A DNA stretch of 64,000 nt from Mangrovibacterium marinum (GTDB lineage Bacteria; Bacteroidota; Bacteroidia; Bacteroidales; Prolixibacteraceae), in contig NZ_QAAD01000006.1 of assembly GCF_003046625.1 (NCBI RefSeq), positions 124,001 through 188,000 of the forward strand. Direction: 5' to 3'. Positions 10,236-19,331 of this stretch are shown here, one piece after another (position 1 is the first letter of the stretch; each line of letters opens with the position of its first letter). The notes below the pieces were generated by a model. The model worked only from the letters and a program-made list of their open reading frames with translations, did no database searches and was not told where the DNA came from. Both the position numbers and the translations under genes were made by a program.

Positions 10236-13136
10236 CTAAATGCGCGAAATGAAGCTTGTCAGGTTTTCGGTTCGGTCTAAGTTCAGCTTTTTTCGTAAAC
10301 GATAACGGGAGATTTCCACTCCGCGGACAGATATGTTTAAAAGGGTGGCAATCTCCTTCGATGAGATATTCATCTTGATATAAGCACATAGTTTCATCTC
10401 GCGGGGAGTAAGGGTTGGGTAAGCTTGTGAAAGACGTTTGAAAAAGTCTTCGTGTACTTCGTCAAAGTAGGTTTCAAACAGCTCGTTTTGTTTTTGGTTG
10501 TCGAATTCTTTGTCAATCCGGTTGATGATTAAGCTGATCTTCGATTTGAAGCTACTGTCCGGGGAGTTGACCTGGAGGTTTTTTAATTCGGCTTTGAGCT
10601 TGCCCAGAAACTTGTTTTTCTGGATTACACTCATGGTCTGATTGGCGAGCTCTTTATCCAGATTGATCATTTTTCCCCGAAGCTGTTCGTTGCGCAGGCG
10701 AATGATCTCTTTGTCCGAGATTAAAGCTTCGCGTTGATACTGCTGCATTTGTGCCCGGTATTTTTGCAGCTGAACCAGTCGTTCTTTTCGTTTGGAGACC
10801 TGAATCCGAAAATAGATAAACCAGCTGATTAACGCAATCAGCATAATACCGACAAACAGATAGGTTGCGTAGGCCAGATTGGTCCGGTACCAAGGCGGTA
10901 AAATTCGGAATGTATAGCTGCCGATGTTGCTTTCGGTAAGGGCATTGATCCGTGCTTTTACTTTGAAGGTATATTCGCCCTCGTGCAGGTTCATAAACTC
11001 ACAGCTCGATGATGAAGCCCAGGGCGACCATTCCGGATTGTAATTCGCGAGCATATAGCTAAACTCCATATTTCCGGCATTGCGGTAATCGGGACAGCTG
11101 TAGGTAAAGCGGAGATTATTGCCTTTATAGGCGTATTCCGACAATTCCGGTTCGTCCGGATTCTTTTCAGCATAAGGGTAGCGGATGTCACCGGTTGGAA
11201 TGTTATATACCTCGCGGATAAATATATCCGGAAGGATGTCGTTGGTTGTCGTGTAATTAGGTGTGTAGTGTGCTAATCCGTCTTCCAGAGCAATAAACGT
11301 ATTTTGGAGGTCGGCGACGTAGATGTTCTCAAAGCCGGAAATCATCCGGCCCGCGAGTTTTTCGAAAGGAGAACTTACCCGGGCGTATGAACCGTCTTCC
11401 TGAAGTCGCAAAACACCGGGGCCCTCCGCCGATGAATACCATAAATTTTTGTAGCTATCTTCAAGAATGTAATTGACGTTGATTCTGTCGTTGAATAGTT
11501 GGTTATAATAGCTCGATGGAGCAAAGGTGTCTTCATCTTTGTTGTAGCAGTAAATGCCTTGTGGACTGGTGTAAATAAGCTCGTTTGCAACCTGCATCAG
11601 ATTGATGAAGTTATCGGCAGGAAGGCCCTTTTGTGAATTATATAGGCGGTAGCTGAGTACTTTCAGGCAATCATCACTGAGCTTTATTTTGAATATGCCT
11701 TTATAACCATGGCTCATCCAGATGTTGCCGGTGTCATCCTGTGCCAACAAACGGGATGATTCGTTGAATCCGGGAATCTGCTTAACGAATTGCCAGGACG
11801 AATGATCGTCGCTTTTGGCAAACAGGCTCAGTCCGGCATAATTTCCGCCAAGAAGAAGGTTGGGCTTGTCTTTCAAATCCAGAAAGACCCAGGCTCCGTC
11901 AACATCCGATATTTTGGTAGCGGTTTCCCCTTCAATGATAAATGTACCGGTATTGTGGCCGCAAAGCAGAACGTTTTGATGGATTCCCAGATACCAGGTT
12001 TGACCAACGGTTCCCGGAATCAGCCGGAAGGAATCTGACCGGATCGTTTTTACTTCGGGCCAGTCTTTCACAAACAGACCGTGGTTGGTGCCAACGTAAA
12101 GTTTTCCATGGTGAATCAAGGAGGTGTAAACCGATCCAAACCCTTCCGGATCGTAAATGTAGGTTAGTGGCGAATTTACTTCCACGTAGTCGATCCCGTT
12201 ATCGAGTCCGAGCCAAAGGTTCTGGTTTTGGTCGGTGCCGATGCTCAGAATGGTATTGTTTTGCAGCCCTTTCTTTTTGTTGATATGCTGCATGATTTTT
12301 CCGCTCTCGTCGGTAATCATAAGCCCGTTCTGTATCGTCCCAAATGCGAAATAGGAGTTGTGTAGTTTGGTGGCTGCGAAAATTTGATTGGCCGCCAGGA
12401 AGCTGTTGGCTTCGTTATTCCAGGGGATAAGTTTTTCCCCGTCGTATTCAAAAACACCGTTGTTGGCAGTACCAATCAGTACTTTGGTGTTGTTTAATGG
12501 CAGGATTGTCCAGATTTCCTTCCCGATCAGGCTGTCGGCTCCGGGCATCTTCACCAGCTGAAGCTGTCGGTATTGCATCAAGCCATCCTGTTCATCCTGA
12601 ATCCATAAGTGGCCGTTCACATAAAACGAAAAGCGGATGCGGTTTTTTAAAGGCACTTCGCTAAGGCGTCCGTCCCGGTATAGGAACAGATGGCTGAAAG
12701 ATTGAAAAAAAACGCCGGAATTGGTGATGTGGATTCGCCAGATCTCATCAAAATTTTTTTGCTCGTCGGAGAGCTGATCGCTTAACGAATGGTAGCTTAA
12801 CACTCCTTCAGCATTTGGCTCCATATACCCAAACTCGTTTTGCTGACCAGTATAGATCCGGTCGTTGTCATCTATTTTCAGGCTTCGAATCAACGATGGA
12901 TTTGGAAGCCCGTAAAGGATCCAGTGAGATCCGTCATATTCCAACAAGCCCTCGTTATTGGCAAAATACAGAAAATTCCGACTGTTTTTTTCAATTTGCC
13001 AATCCTGTGTTCCTGCCTGGTAATCCTGTTTTTTGAAATTCCTGATTTCCGGAATTCCAACGTTTTTTAGCTGTCCAAATGTAAACGCGGAAAGCAAGGA
13101 AAAGAAAACAAGCAGGATGTGACTCTTTTGGCCCAT
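10236..13136 (-). CDS. Membrane-spanning propeller/Y_Y_Y/LuxR-HTH transcription regulator
   Basis: A 966-residue protein. After a signal peptide (SAFTFG-Q) comes a long periplasmic region of beta-propeller repeats (NFLYFANNEGLLEYDG, NLWLGLDNGIDYVEV, GNIWMSHGYKGIFKI) and a Y_Y_Y domain ending PPWYRT. One transmembrane helix follows at about 755-778, then a cytoplasmic coiled coil (about 780-880) and a C-terminal LuxR-type helix-turn-helix (905-966: TLTPREMKLCAYIKMNISSK, GVEISRYRLRKKL). No histidine kinase or receiver domain is present, so it is a one-protein sensor-regulator rather than a hybrid two-component system. It sits directly upstream of susC on the same strand and probably senses a glucan breakdown product. 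The ligand is unknown. Confidence 0.9.
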   Translation of the reverse strand: MGQKSHILLVFFSLLSAFTFGQLKNVGIPEIRNFKKQDYQAGTQDWQIEKNSRNFLYFANNEGLLEYDGSHWILYGLPNPSLIRSLKIDDNDRIYTGQQNEFGYMEPNAEGVLSYHSLSDQLSDEQKNFDEIWRIHITNSGVFFQSFSHLFLYRDGRLSEVPLKNRIRFSFYVNGHLWIQDEQDGLMQYRQLQLVKMPGADSLIGKEIWTILPLNNTKVLIGTANNGVFEYDGEKLIPWNNEANSFLAANQIFAATKLHNSYFAFGTIQNGLMITDESGKIMQHINKKKGLQNNTILSIGTDQNQNLWLGLDNGIDYVEVNSPLTYIYDPEGFGSVYTSLIHHGKLYVGTNHGLFVKDWPEVKTIRSDSFRLIPGTVGQTWYLGIHQNVLLCGHNTGTFIIEGETATKISDVDGAWVFLDLKDKPNLLLGGNYAGLSLFAKSDDHSSWQFVKQIPGFNESSRLLAQDDTGNIWMSHGYKGIFKIKLSDDCLKVLSYRLYNSQKGLPADNFINLMQVANELIYTSPQGIYCYNKDEDTFAPSSYYNQLFNDRINVNYILEDSYKNLWYSSAEGPGVLRLQEDGSYARVSSPFEKLAGRMISGFENIYVADLQNTFIALEDGLAHYTPNYTTTNDILPDIFIREVYNIPTGDIRYPYAEKNPDEPELSEYAYKGNNLRFTYSCPDYRNAGNMEFSYMLANYNPEWSPWASSSSCEFMNLHEGEYTFKVKARINALTESNIGSYTFRILPPWYRTNLAYATYLFVGIMLIALISWFIYFRIQVSKRKERLVQLQKYRAQMQQYQREALISDKEIIRLRNEQLRGKMINLDKELANQTMSVIQKNKFLGKLKAELKNLQVNSPDSSFKSKISLIINRIDKEFDNQKQNELFETYFDEVHEDFFKRLSQAYPTLTPREMKLCAYIKMNISSKEIATLLNISVRGVEISRYRLRKKLNLDRTENLTSFISRI

Positions 13137-13228
13137 ATAACAAATATATCATTCTATTTTTTTGGAAGAAACAGTCGTATAGAAATTAATTGGTACCTTC
13201 GATCATTCAATTCACCAAATCCTCAACA

Positions 13229-13969
13229 ATGAAAACCGGTTTAATAGGCGCTATGCGCGAAGAAATTCAGCTGCTCGAGCATGACATTGAAAATCTCAAA
13301 GTTCACGAATATGGTGTTCGTAAGTTTTACGAAGGGACTATTGGCGGTAAAGAGGTGGTGATGGTGCTGTCGGGTTGGGGAAAAGTTGCTGCGGCCTCAA
13401 CGGCAACCACTCTGATCAATTTGTTTCAGGTTGATCAGTTGGTTTTCATTGGCTTGGCTGGTTCCTTGATGGAAAACTTGCGGATTGGCGACATTGTTGT
13501 TGCCGACAAGCTCATTCAGCACGATGTTGATTTAACGCGTTTGGATGGTTTGGGCACCATCAATCCTCCCTTTTACAAAAAGTTTAAGTTTCCGGTACGT
13601 AAAGGAGCGCAAAAGCGGGCGCTCGAGGCCGTCAAGCAGTTTACCTACAACCTGCATGGTGGTCAATATCCCGAAATTAATGCAAAATATCAGCCAACCA
13701 TTCACATTGGAGCCATTGGTACCGGCGATCAGTTTGTTGCCTCGCGAAAGGGCAAGGACAAAATTGTGGACAAGCATCCGGAGCTTTTCTGTACTGAAAT
13801 GGAAGGAGCTGCCATTGCTCAGGTTGCCGCTGATTACCGGGTTCCCTGCACCGTGATCCGCATTATTTCGGATAATGCCGATGATGATGCGCATGCTTCC
13901 TTCGAGCGTTTTCTTTTCGAGGATATTAGCAAGATCTCAGTCGAGATTGCCCGCCTGATGTTTGTTTAA
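13229..13969 (+). CDS. mtnN: 5'-methylthioadenosine/S-adenosylhomocysteine nucleosidase
   Basis: The 246-residue product starts at the ATG at 13229 (MKTGLIGAMREEIQLL); an upstream in-frame ATG at 13190 adds 13 residues unlike the family. MTAN landmarks are the N-terminal GAMREE (active-site Glu), VVMVLSGWGKVAAAS, IGLAGSL, the nucleoside-binding CTEMEGAAIAQVA and the catalytic-Asp segment IISDNADD. The enzyme cleaves the glycosidic bond of MTA and SAH, recycling by-products of methylation and polyamine synthesis. Its stop overlaps by 4 bp the end of the convergent receptor gene. Confidence 0.93.
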   Translation: MKTGLIGAMREEIQLLEHDIENLKVHEYGVRKFYEGTIGGKEVVMVLSGWGKVAAASTATTLINLFQVDQLVFIGLAGSLMENLRIGDIVVADKLIQHDVDLTRLDGLGTINPPFYKKFKFPVRKGAQKRALEAVKQFTYNLHGGQYPEINAKYQPTIHIGAIGTGDQFVASRKGKDKIVDKHPELFCTEMEGAAIAQVAADYRVPCTVIRIISDNADDDAHASFERFLFEDISKISVEIARLMFV

Positions 13970-16641
13970 AAGTTGAAGCTTAGCCCCACATTCCAACTCA
14001 TCGGACTGCCATAATGCGCCAGGTTTTGCGCGTAAGCTTCCGGGCTGCTTATATTGGTGTAAATGGCATTGATGTATTCGTTGTTTAAGAAGTTGTGTAC
14101 TTCGCCAAACACACTGATCGAACGTTTATTCCGAAATTCGTGGTAGTAGTTGATTCCCGCCCCAAGCCGGTCGAAGGAGGGGAGCTTGATTTGCTCCGGA
14201 CTATCGGTTTCGTCAAAGTCATGTACTAACAGGGGGGCATAGCTTTTAAACGCACGGTAGTAGTTGATGTTGACTTCCAGCCCCTTGAGGATGTTAAACT
14301 CATTTTTGACATACATACTGACCGGTGGACAGTTGTCGGTATTGTATCCTTTCATCGGCATCTGTAAGCGGCTCAGCAGTTGGTTGGCATTGTCGTATAC
14401 CGATGCTGTTGCCGACTTTTGATACGTCCATTTAGCGTACGATATTGCCAGGTAGAAGTTGTGGCGCCGCAAATAGGTGATCTGGCTGTTGAACTCGAGT
14501 CCCCGGTGAAACTGCTCCAGCCCGTTGATCAGGGCAAAGGATTCTTCCGTGTTAAGCATCAATCGCTGGATGTTGCTTTGGTTTTGCTGATACATGGCAT
14601 AGCCCCGCAGTGCTATGTAAAACCTGCCTGAGCTAAGCACATAGGCCAAATCGCCCGAATAGAGATTCCTGTTTTCGGCTTCCGGGTTTTCCCGGTTGTT
14701 TGCTGAGGGAAACAAAATATTGAAGCGCGCCGGGCTGGCGGAGGCTCCGGCATTCAGGCGGAAGGAATTGAACTCGTTGATCCGGTATGTAATCCCGCTT
14801 GCCAGGCGCCAGCCCATCTTGTTCACCGCATCGGTTTTGGCCAGCGGATCACTGCTGAGATAGTTAAAGTGGTCCGTGCGTTGTTGGCTTTTTACAAAGA
14901 AGGCTGCTTCGAGGTAGCTGAAGGTTTTGTTGCCGGTGTGTTCCAGGTTGAGGCTGGCACCGACTTTACGGATCAGTGCCTCGTAGCTGTGATCGGCTTT
15001 GTCGGCTTTCCCGGTTTTGGGTAGAAATGCCGATGCCAAAAGCTTCTCGACGTTTCCGGTTGTTCCGTTCAGGTCGGCCTGGCTGGTGAAACCCGCTGCC
15101 CCCAGCAGGTTGTTAACCGTTCCGAAATGCCTGCCCCGGTAGCTCTCAAAATCGATTTGAATGAAGCCTTTGGTCTGTTTGTTGAACTCGTGAAGATACT
15201 GCGACTGCATGCCCCAGCGTAACGATCGGGTGGCGGCTGCCAGGATGGTTATTCCTTCGGTTTCGGAGTTGGTGCGTCCATCGTTGTACTGGCTGATCGT
15301 GTCAAAATCGACTAGCCCGGCAGTGCTTGGCGGTAGCTGGTAGGGGCTGAGGCCATTCATTGTGCCGGAGGGATGGGTTTGTACGCTGTTGGTAAATTCC
15401 AGATACAGCTGGCTGACCAACCGGCTATGTACCTGTTTGTGCCAGTTATGCGTGAGGATGGCCAGGTTGGTGAATCCGAAGTTGCCGTTCCAGCCCTGCT
15501 CTTTGTTGTTTAAAAATCCCCAATTGCTGTTGTGTTCTATGCCGTATTGGGCGAATTTCGAGATGCTGTCGGGGCGGCTGCGTTGATCGGACTGCCAGCT
15601 TTTCGTGGCGTTGGTCAGCAAAATGCTGTGTCTGTGATTAAACGCTTTGTACAGGTTAAACAGCATTCCGTAGGAGGTAAATCCGGTGTAGTCGGCAAGG
15701 CCATCGCCACTGCTGCGGTCCAGCTTCAGGGCGAAGGCCAGGTTCCGTTTGTTGTAGCCCGAGTGTATCGTCGCGGCTGTTTTCAGATATCCATTCAGGC
15801 CGGTTGCTCCCAGTACATTCACCCCGAATTTCTTTTGAGGCATGAGGGGCAACACATTAATTAAGCCGGTTTGCCCCAGTTCGCTTTGTTTTCCGGAGGC
15901 TACACCGGTGGTAAACTGCACATCGCTGGCCCAGTCGTTCAACCCGGGGTACAAGGGGCTGTTCATGCTCCCGGTTTCCGGGTTGTTCAGGCTTACGCCA
16001 TTAAAAACAATCTGGTTCTGATTGGCCGAAAACCCACGCACGCGGATTTCGGAACTGCCGTAGCCACTCCCATTTTCCAGGAGGTAAACCGACGGCTGGT
16101 TGCTGAGCAGATGATTAAATTCAACCGAGCCGGCTTGCTTGAGCAAGTCGAAAGCTGAGCTGTTTTGTGTGGCTGCCGGATGCTTCGCGATGGCAATACG
16201 AGCGGCGATGTCGCGTTGTTCTTTGCGGCCCACGGCAGTTGGTTCCAGCCGAACCGCTCCCATGGGGGTAAATATCCCTTCGTAGGTCGACATGTTGTAA
16301 AACTCACTGTAAATGCCCGGGTGAATGGCTTCAACCATAAAATCGGCCGGGGGAAGTTTCATCCGGTAGTAGCCAAAGCGATTGGTGACGGTATAAATTC
16401 CCGTTCCCCGTAGTTGAATGGTTGCTTTGGCCAGCGGTTCCTGAAAGTCTTCTTCCGTAACCCGCCCGTCAACTATCGCCATAGCGGATTTCTCGGTTTT
16501 TTGTCGCGCTTTTTTCTTGAAGAGTTTTGGCCAACCAACTGCTTCTGTTGGCTGAGGCAGACTAAAAATGAGTGCTGTCAATCCTATTTTGATGAAAAGA
16601 GAAGTTCGTGTGGTCGTTGTTTTCATATCCGTCATGTTCAA
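13966..16641 (-). CDS. TonB-dependent outer-membrane receptor
   Basis: An 891-residue protein. A signal peptide is followed by a CarboxypepD-regulatory-like domain (about 50-125, IVDGRVTEEDFQEPLAKAT), a plug domain (SEIRVRGFSANQNQIVFNGV, VASGKQSELGQTGLINVLP) and a beta-barrel ending SWNVGLSFNF. There is no SusD partner and it is not SusC-like, so it more resembles siderophore, haem or metal-complex receptors such as the FecA group; the ligand cannot be read from the sequence. Met6 (16626) is an equally good start, giving MKTTTTRTSLFIKIG. The twin small RNA candidates lie divergently upstream. Confidence 0.85.
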   Translation of the reverse strand: MNMTDMKTTTTRTSLFIKIGLTALIFSLPQPTEAVGWPKLFKKKARQKTEKSAMAIVDGRVTEEDFQEPLAKATIQLRGTGIYTVTNRFGYYRMKLPPADFMVEAIHPGIYSEFYNMSTYEGIFTPMGAVRLEPTAVGRKEQRDIAARIAIAKHPAATQNSSAFDLLKQAGSVEFNHLLSNQPSVYLLENGSGYGSSEIRVRGFSANQNQIVFNGVSLNNPETGSMNSPLYPGLNDWASDVQFTTGVASGKQSELGQTGLINVLPLMPQKKFGVNVLGATGLNGYLKTAATIHSGYNKRNLAFALKLDRSSGDGLADYTGFTSYGMLFNLYKAFNHRHSILLTNATKSWQSDQRSRPDSISKFAQYGIEHNSNWGFLNNKEQGWNGNFGFTNLAILTHNWHKQVHSRLVSQLYLEFTNSVQTHPSGTMNGLSPYQLPPSTAGLVDFDTISQYNDGRTNSETEGITILAAATRSLRWGMQSQYLHEFNKQTKGFIQIDFESYRGRHFGTVNNLLGAAGFTSQADLNGTTGNVEKLLASAFLPKTGKADKADHSYEALIRKVGASLNLEHTGNKTFSYLEAAFFVKSQQRTDHFNYLSSDPLAKTDAVNKMGWRLASGITYRINEFNSFRLNAGASASPARFNILFPSANNRENPEAENRNLYSGDLAYVLSSGRFYIALRGYAMYQQNQSNIQRLMLNTEESFALINGLEQFHRGLEFNSQITYLRRHNFYLAISYAKWTYQKSATASVYDNANQLLSRLQMPMKGYNTDNCPPVSMYVKNEFNILKGLEVNINYYRAFKSYAPLLVHDFDETDSPEQIKLPSFDRLGAGINYYHEFRNKRSISVFGEVHNFLNNEYINAIYTNISSPEAYAQNLAHYGSPMSWNVGLSFNF

Positions 16642-16787
16642 TCGTTCGGCTTCCGGGCTGTTATAGCCCGATAAGTTTTATGAAAACGCAGGAAAGAAGC
16701 CTGAAGTATTCAAGGGGGAAAGGAAAAGCCGGCGCTATTCCTTAATAAGTCTTAACAGAGGGGGACTTTTGAAATTTTTTTCTTTTT

Positions 16788-16802
16788 TGGCACAGTAGTT
16801 GA
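16788..16802 (+). promoter_or_regulatory. Sigma-54-like promoter of small RNA candidate 1
   Basis: TGGCACAGTAGTTGA has the -24 GG (16789-16790) and the -12 G (16801) exactly 10 nt apart, as in the sigma-54 consensus TGGCAC-N5-TTGC. The last consensus base C is A here. The same element recurs before the second RNA. Sigma-54 use is inferred. Confidence 0.5.
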
Positions 16803-16813
16803 TATACATTTTT

Positions 16814-16922
16814 GCGTAAGTTTTCCTCAAAGCCATGAAGGAAAGCAGAAACAGAGTTTTTTCATACATACAGAGAGAGAGAAAAGGTTAGGAAGCAAGT
16901 GCTCAGGCACTTGCTTTTCTTG
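16814..16922 (+). ncRNA. Small RNA candidate 1 of a tandem homologous pair
   Basis: About 110 nt run from the predicted start, 12 nt past the sigma-54-like -12 element, to an intrinsic terminator. The body shares long blocks with the second copy 211 bp downstream (TTTTCCTCAAAGCCATGAAG; CAGAGTTTTTT; TTCATACATAC; AGAGAGA). An 18-residue reading frame starts at the shared ATG (16835), but it is not conserved: in copy 2 indels shift the frame. Conservation with frame-breaking indels, plus promoter and terminator, favours a noncoding RNA. No known family was recognised and the targets are unknown. Confidence 0.6.
16893..16922 (+). terminator. Intrinsic terminator of small RNA 1
   Basis: A perfect 10-bp stem, AAGCAAGTGC (16893-16902) with GCACTTGCTT (16907-16916), closes a TCAG loop and is followed by a T-rich tract. 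Confidence 0.85.
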
Positions 16923-16998
16923 TTTAAGTGTAGTGGGCGGAATTTCCTTTTCTAAATAGTTTGGAATACAAAGGTTGGAACAGATCTGGATGAAATTT

Positions 16999-17013
16999 TG
17001 GCACAGTAGTTGT
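16999..17013 (+). promoter_or_regulatory. Sigma-54-like promoter of small RNA candidate 2
   Basis: TGGCACAGTAGTTGT repeats the element of copy 1 with the same spacing (GG at 17000-17001, G at 17012). The surrounding 20 bp differ, so the element is more conserved than its flanks. Confidence 0.5.
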
Positions 17014-17024
17014 TATTTAGGTTG

Positions 17025-17130
17025 AAGAGTTTTCCTCAAAGCCATGAAGGGAAACAGAAGACAGAGTTTTTTTCATACATACACAGAGAGAAAGTTAGAA
17101 AGGCAGGCGCTGAGGCGCTTGTCTTTTTTT
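17025..17130 (+). ncRNA. Small RNA candidate 2 of a tandem homologous pair
   Basis: This is the second member of the pair, about 105 nt. The conserved body (TTTTCCTCAAAGCCATGAAG, then ACAGAGTTTTTTT, CATACATACA, AGAGAGAAAG) is the same, whereas the terminator stem has diverged in sequence but kept its shape. Retained structure with changed stem bases (G-U pairs tolerated on the transcribed strand) supports a functional RNA. It lies on the plus strand between two minus-strand genes and is not a leader of either. Confidence 0.6.
17102..17130 (+). terminator. Intrinsic terminator of small RNA 2
   Basis: Stem GGCAGGCGC (17102-17110) with GCGCTTGTC (17115-17123), two G-U pairs, loop TGAG, then seven Ts (17124-17130). 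Confidence 0.85.
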
Positions 17131-17164
17131 ATGCCTGTCGCTAAAACGAAGTGTGGGTTTCACT

Positions 17165-17203
17165 GTTATTGAGGGCTTCACTTGAAGTGAAACCCTCAAT
17201 AAC
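17165..17203 (-). terminator. 18-bp stem-loop after the M3 peptidase gene
   Basis: Arms 17165-17182 and 17186-17203 pair over 18 bp; the single non-Watson-Crick position becomes a G-U pair in the minus-strand RNA. It lies just past the stop of the M3 peptidase gene. There is no T-tract, so it may protect the 3' end or act as a weak terminator. Confidence 0.5.
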
Positions 17204-17209
17204 TAGAAC

Positions 17210-19279
17210 TTACTTCTTCAGGCCGCTGCGTTCGAGCAAAGCATCAACGGTTGGTTCCTGCCCTCGGAAGCGTTTATAAAGTACCATCGGATGTTCGCTG
17301 CCACCTTTTTCGAGGATATTTTGGCGGAACGAATCAGCGGTATCCTGGTCGAAGATTCCGTTTTGTTGGAATATCGAGTAGGCATCGGCATCCAGCACTT
17401 CGGCCCATTTATAGCTGTAGTAGCCGGCATCGTAGCCTCCGGCAAAAATGTGCGAAAAGGCAGTGCTCATCAGTGCCCCATCAACGGGTTTCAGCAGTTC
17501 GGTCGGTTTCATGGCTTTGGCCTCGAATTGGGCTACCGGCTCCCGGAGCGCTTCTTGCTGCGTGTGGTAAGCCATGTCGAGCATGCCGAAGCTAAGCTGT
17601 CGTTCCTGGAAGTAACCCGCCTGGAAATTCTTGGCCGCAACAATCTTGTGGATCAGTTCTTCGGGCAGTTTCTCGCCGGTTTCAAAGTGTACCGCAAACT
17701 GATCGAGCCATTCTTTCTCGTAGGCCCAGTTTTCGTGCATTTGAGAGGGCAGCTCCACAAAATCCCAATACACGTTTGTTCCCGAAGTGGAAGCATAACG
17801 GCATTGGCTGAGCATACCGTGCAGGGCATGTCCAAATTCGTGCAGGAAGGTGGTTACCTCGTCAAAAGTCAGCAATGATGGCTTGGTTTCGGTGGGTTTG
17901 GTGAAATTGCACACAATGCTGATGTGCGGGCGTTTGTTCACCCCTTTTTCTACATATTGCGAGCGATAGTCGGTCATCCAGGCGCCGGAGCGTTTGCTTT
18001 CGCGCGGGAAAAAATCCATGTACAGCACGGCAATAAATTCGCCCTGGTTGTTGAAGACCTCGTAGGCTTTCACATCCGGATGATAAACGTCAATCTGCTT
18101 GTTTTCTTTAAACTCCAGCTTGTAAAGTTTTTGGGCCAGTCCGAAAATCCCGCGGGCCACATTTTCCAGTTGGAAGTAAGGTTTCACCTCTTCCTCGTTA
18201 AATCCGTAGCGGGCATTTTTCAGCTTTTCCGAGTAATAGGCCCAGTCCCAGCGTTCGATTGTTCCTTCAAATCCGTTTTCGTTGGCAAATTGCTGCACTT
18301 CTGCCAGATCGTTCTGCGCAAAAGGCTTGGAGGCCTGGTGCAGCTCATCGAGGAAGCTCGCCACTTTGGCCGGTGTTTCAGCCATGCGGCGTTCCAGCTT
18401 GAAGTCGGCATGGGTTTTATAGCCCAGCAGTTTTGCCTTTTGCAGTTTCAGCTCCAGAATTTTGCGGATGATCTCTTTGTTGTCGTATTCGTTATCCTGG
18501 TTGCCTTTGCGCGATGAAGCCCGGAAAAGCTGTTCGCGCAGGTCGCGGCGGTCGCTGTACTTCATAAAGGGGATGAAGCTGGGGTGTTGCAGTGTGAAGA
18601 TCCAGCCTTCTTTGTTCTTTTGGCGGGCGGTTAAAGCGGCAGCTTCGCGCACAAAGTCGGGAAGGCCCGCCAGCTCGTCTTCCCTGGTCAGATGCAGCTC
18701 GAAAGCATTGGTTTCGGCCAGTACATTTTGCTGAAACTGCAAGCCGAGTTTACTCAGTTCGGCTGTTATTTGCCGATAGCTTTCCTTGTCGTCGGCACTT
18801 AGGTTGGCTCCGTTGCGCACAAAGCTTTGGTAGCTGTTGTCCAGCAAAGTTTGCTGCTCGGTGGTCAGTTCCAGCTGATCCTTCTGTTCGTAGACCGCTT
18901 TCACGCGGGCAAAAAGTTCTTCATTCAGGCTGATGTCGTTGCCGAATTCAGCCAACATAGGCGCTACTTCCTGCGCAATTTGCTGCATCTCGTCGTTGGT
19001 TTCGGCCGAGTTCAGGTTGAAGAAAATGCCCCGGATGATGCTCAGCCGTTGGCCTGTTGCTTCCATTGCTTCAACGGTATTCCCGAAAGTCGGCTGTGCC
19101 GGATTGTCGATTACGGCCTGTATTTCGGCTTTAGCCTGTTTTATGGCTTCCTGAAAAGCTGGCAGATAGTGTTCGTTTTTTAGCTTCGGAAAGGGAGCCG
19201 TATCGTGTAAGGTGTTGAAAGGCTCCAGGAGCGGGTTCAGTACATTTATTGTTTTTGTATCCATTGTATTTGTTTTCAT
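17210..19279 (-). CDS. M3-family zinc oligopeptidase / dipeptidyl carboxypeptidase
   Basis: A 689-residue peptidase with the zinc motif HEFGHALHG (His480, Glu481, His484) and the third ligand Glu509 in FVELPSQMHENW. The helical M3A N-terminal part begins PLLEPFNTLHDTAPFPKLKN. Length and motifs fit the Dcp/oligopeptidase A group, which trims short peptides. There is no obvious signal peptide, so it is probably cytoplasmic, although Bacteroidota homologues vary. Met6 (MDTKTINV) is an alternative start. It stands alone: the next gene on the same strand ends upstream at 19332. Confidence 0.92.
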   Translation of the reverse strand: MKTNTMDTKTINVLNPLLEPFNTLHDTAPFPKLKNEHYLPAFQEAIKQAKAEIQAVIDNPAQPTFGNTVEAMEATGQRLSIIRGIFFNLNSAETNDEMQQIAQEVAPMLAEFGNDISLNEELFARVKAVYEQKDQLELTTEQQTLLDNSYQSFVRNGANLSADDKESYRQITAELSKLGLQFQQNVLAETNAFELHLTREDELAGLPDFVREAAALTARQKNKEGWIFTLQHPSFIPFMKYSDRRDLREQLFRASSRKGNQDNEYDNKEIIRKILELKLQKAKLLGYKTHADFKLERRMAETPAKVASFLDELHQASKPFAQNDLAEVQQFANENGFEGTIERWDWAYYSEKLKNARYGFNEEEVKPYFQLENVARGIFGLAQKLYKLEFKENKQIDVYHPDVKAYEVFNNQGEFIAVLYMDFFPRESKRSGAWMTDYRSQYVEKGVNKRPHISIVCNFTKPTETKPSLLTFDEVTTFLHEFGHALHGMLSQCRYASTSGTNVYWDFVELPSQMHENWAYEKEWLDQFAVHFETGEKLPEELIHKIVAAKNFQAGYFQERQLSFGMLDMAYHTQQEALREPVAQFEAKAMKPTELLKPVDGALMSTAFSHIFAGGYDAGYYSYKWAEVLDADAYSIFQQNGIFDQDTADSFRQNILEKGGSEHPMVLYKRFRGQEPTVDALLERSGLKK

Positions 19280-19331
19280 GATTAATCATTAAAAGCCAAA
19301 ACAGCGAAGGATCCGTTTTACCCTCTTGTGT

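Noticed and set aside
16835-16891. 18-residue peptide starting at the conserved ATG in small RNA 1
   Set aside because: The frame is shifted by indels in copy 2 while the nucleotide blocks stay conserved, so RNA rather than peptide is under constraint.
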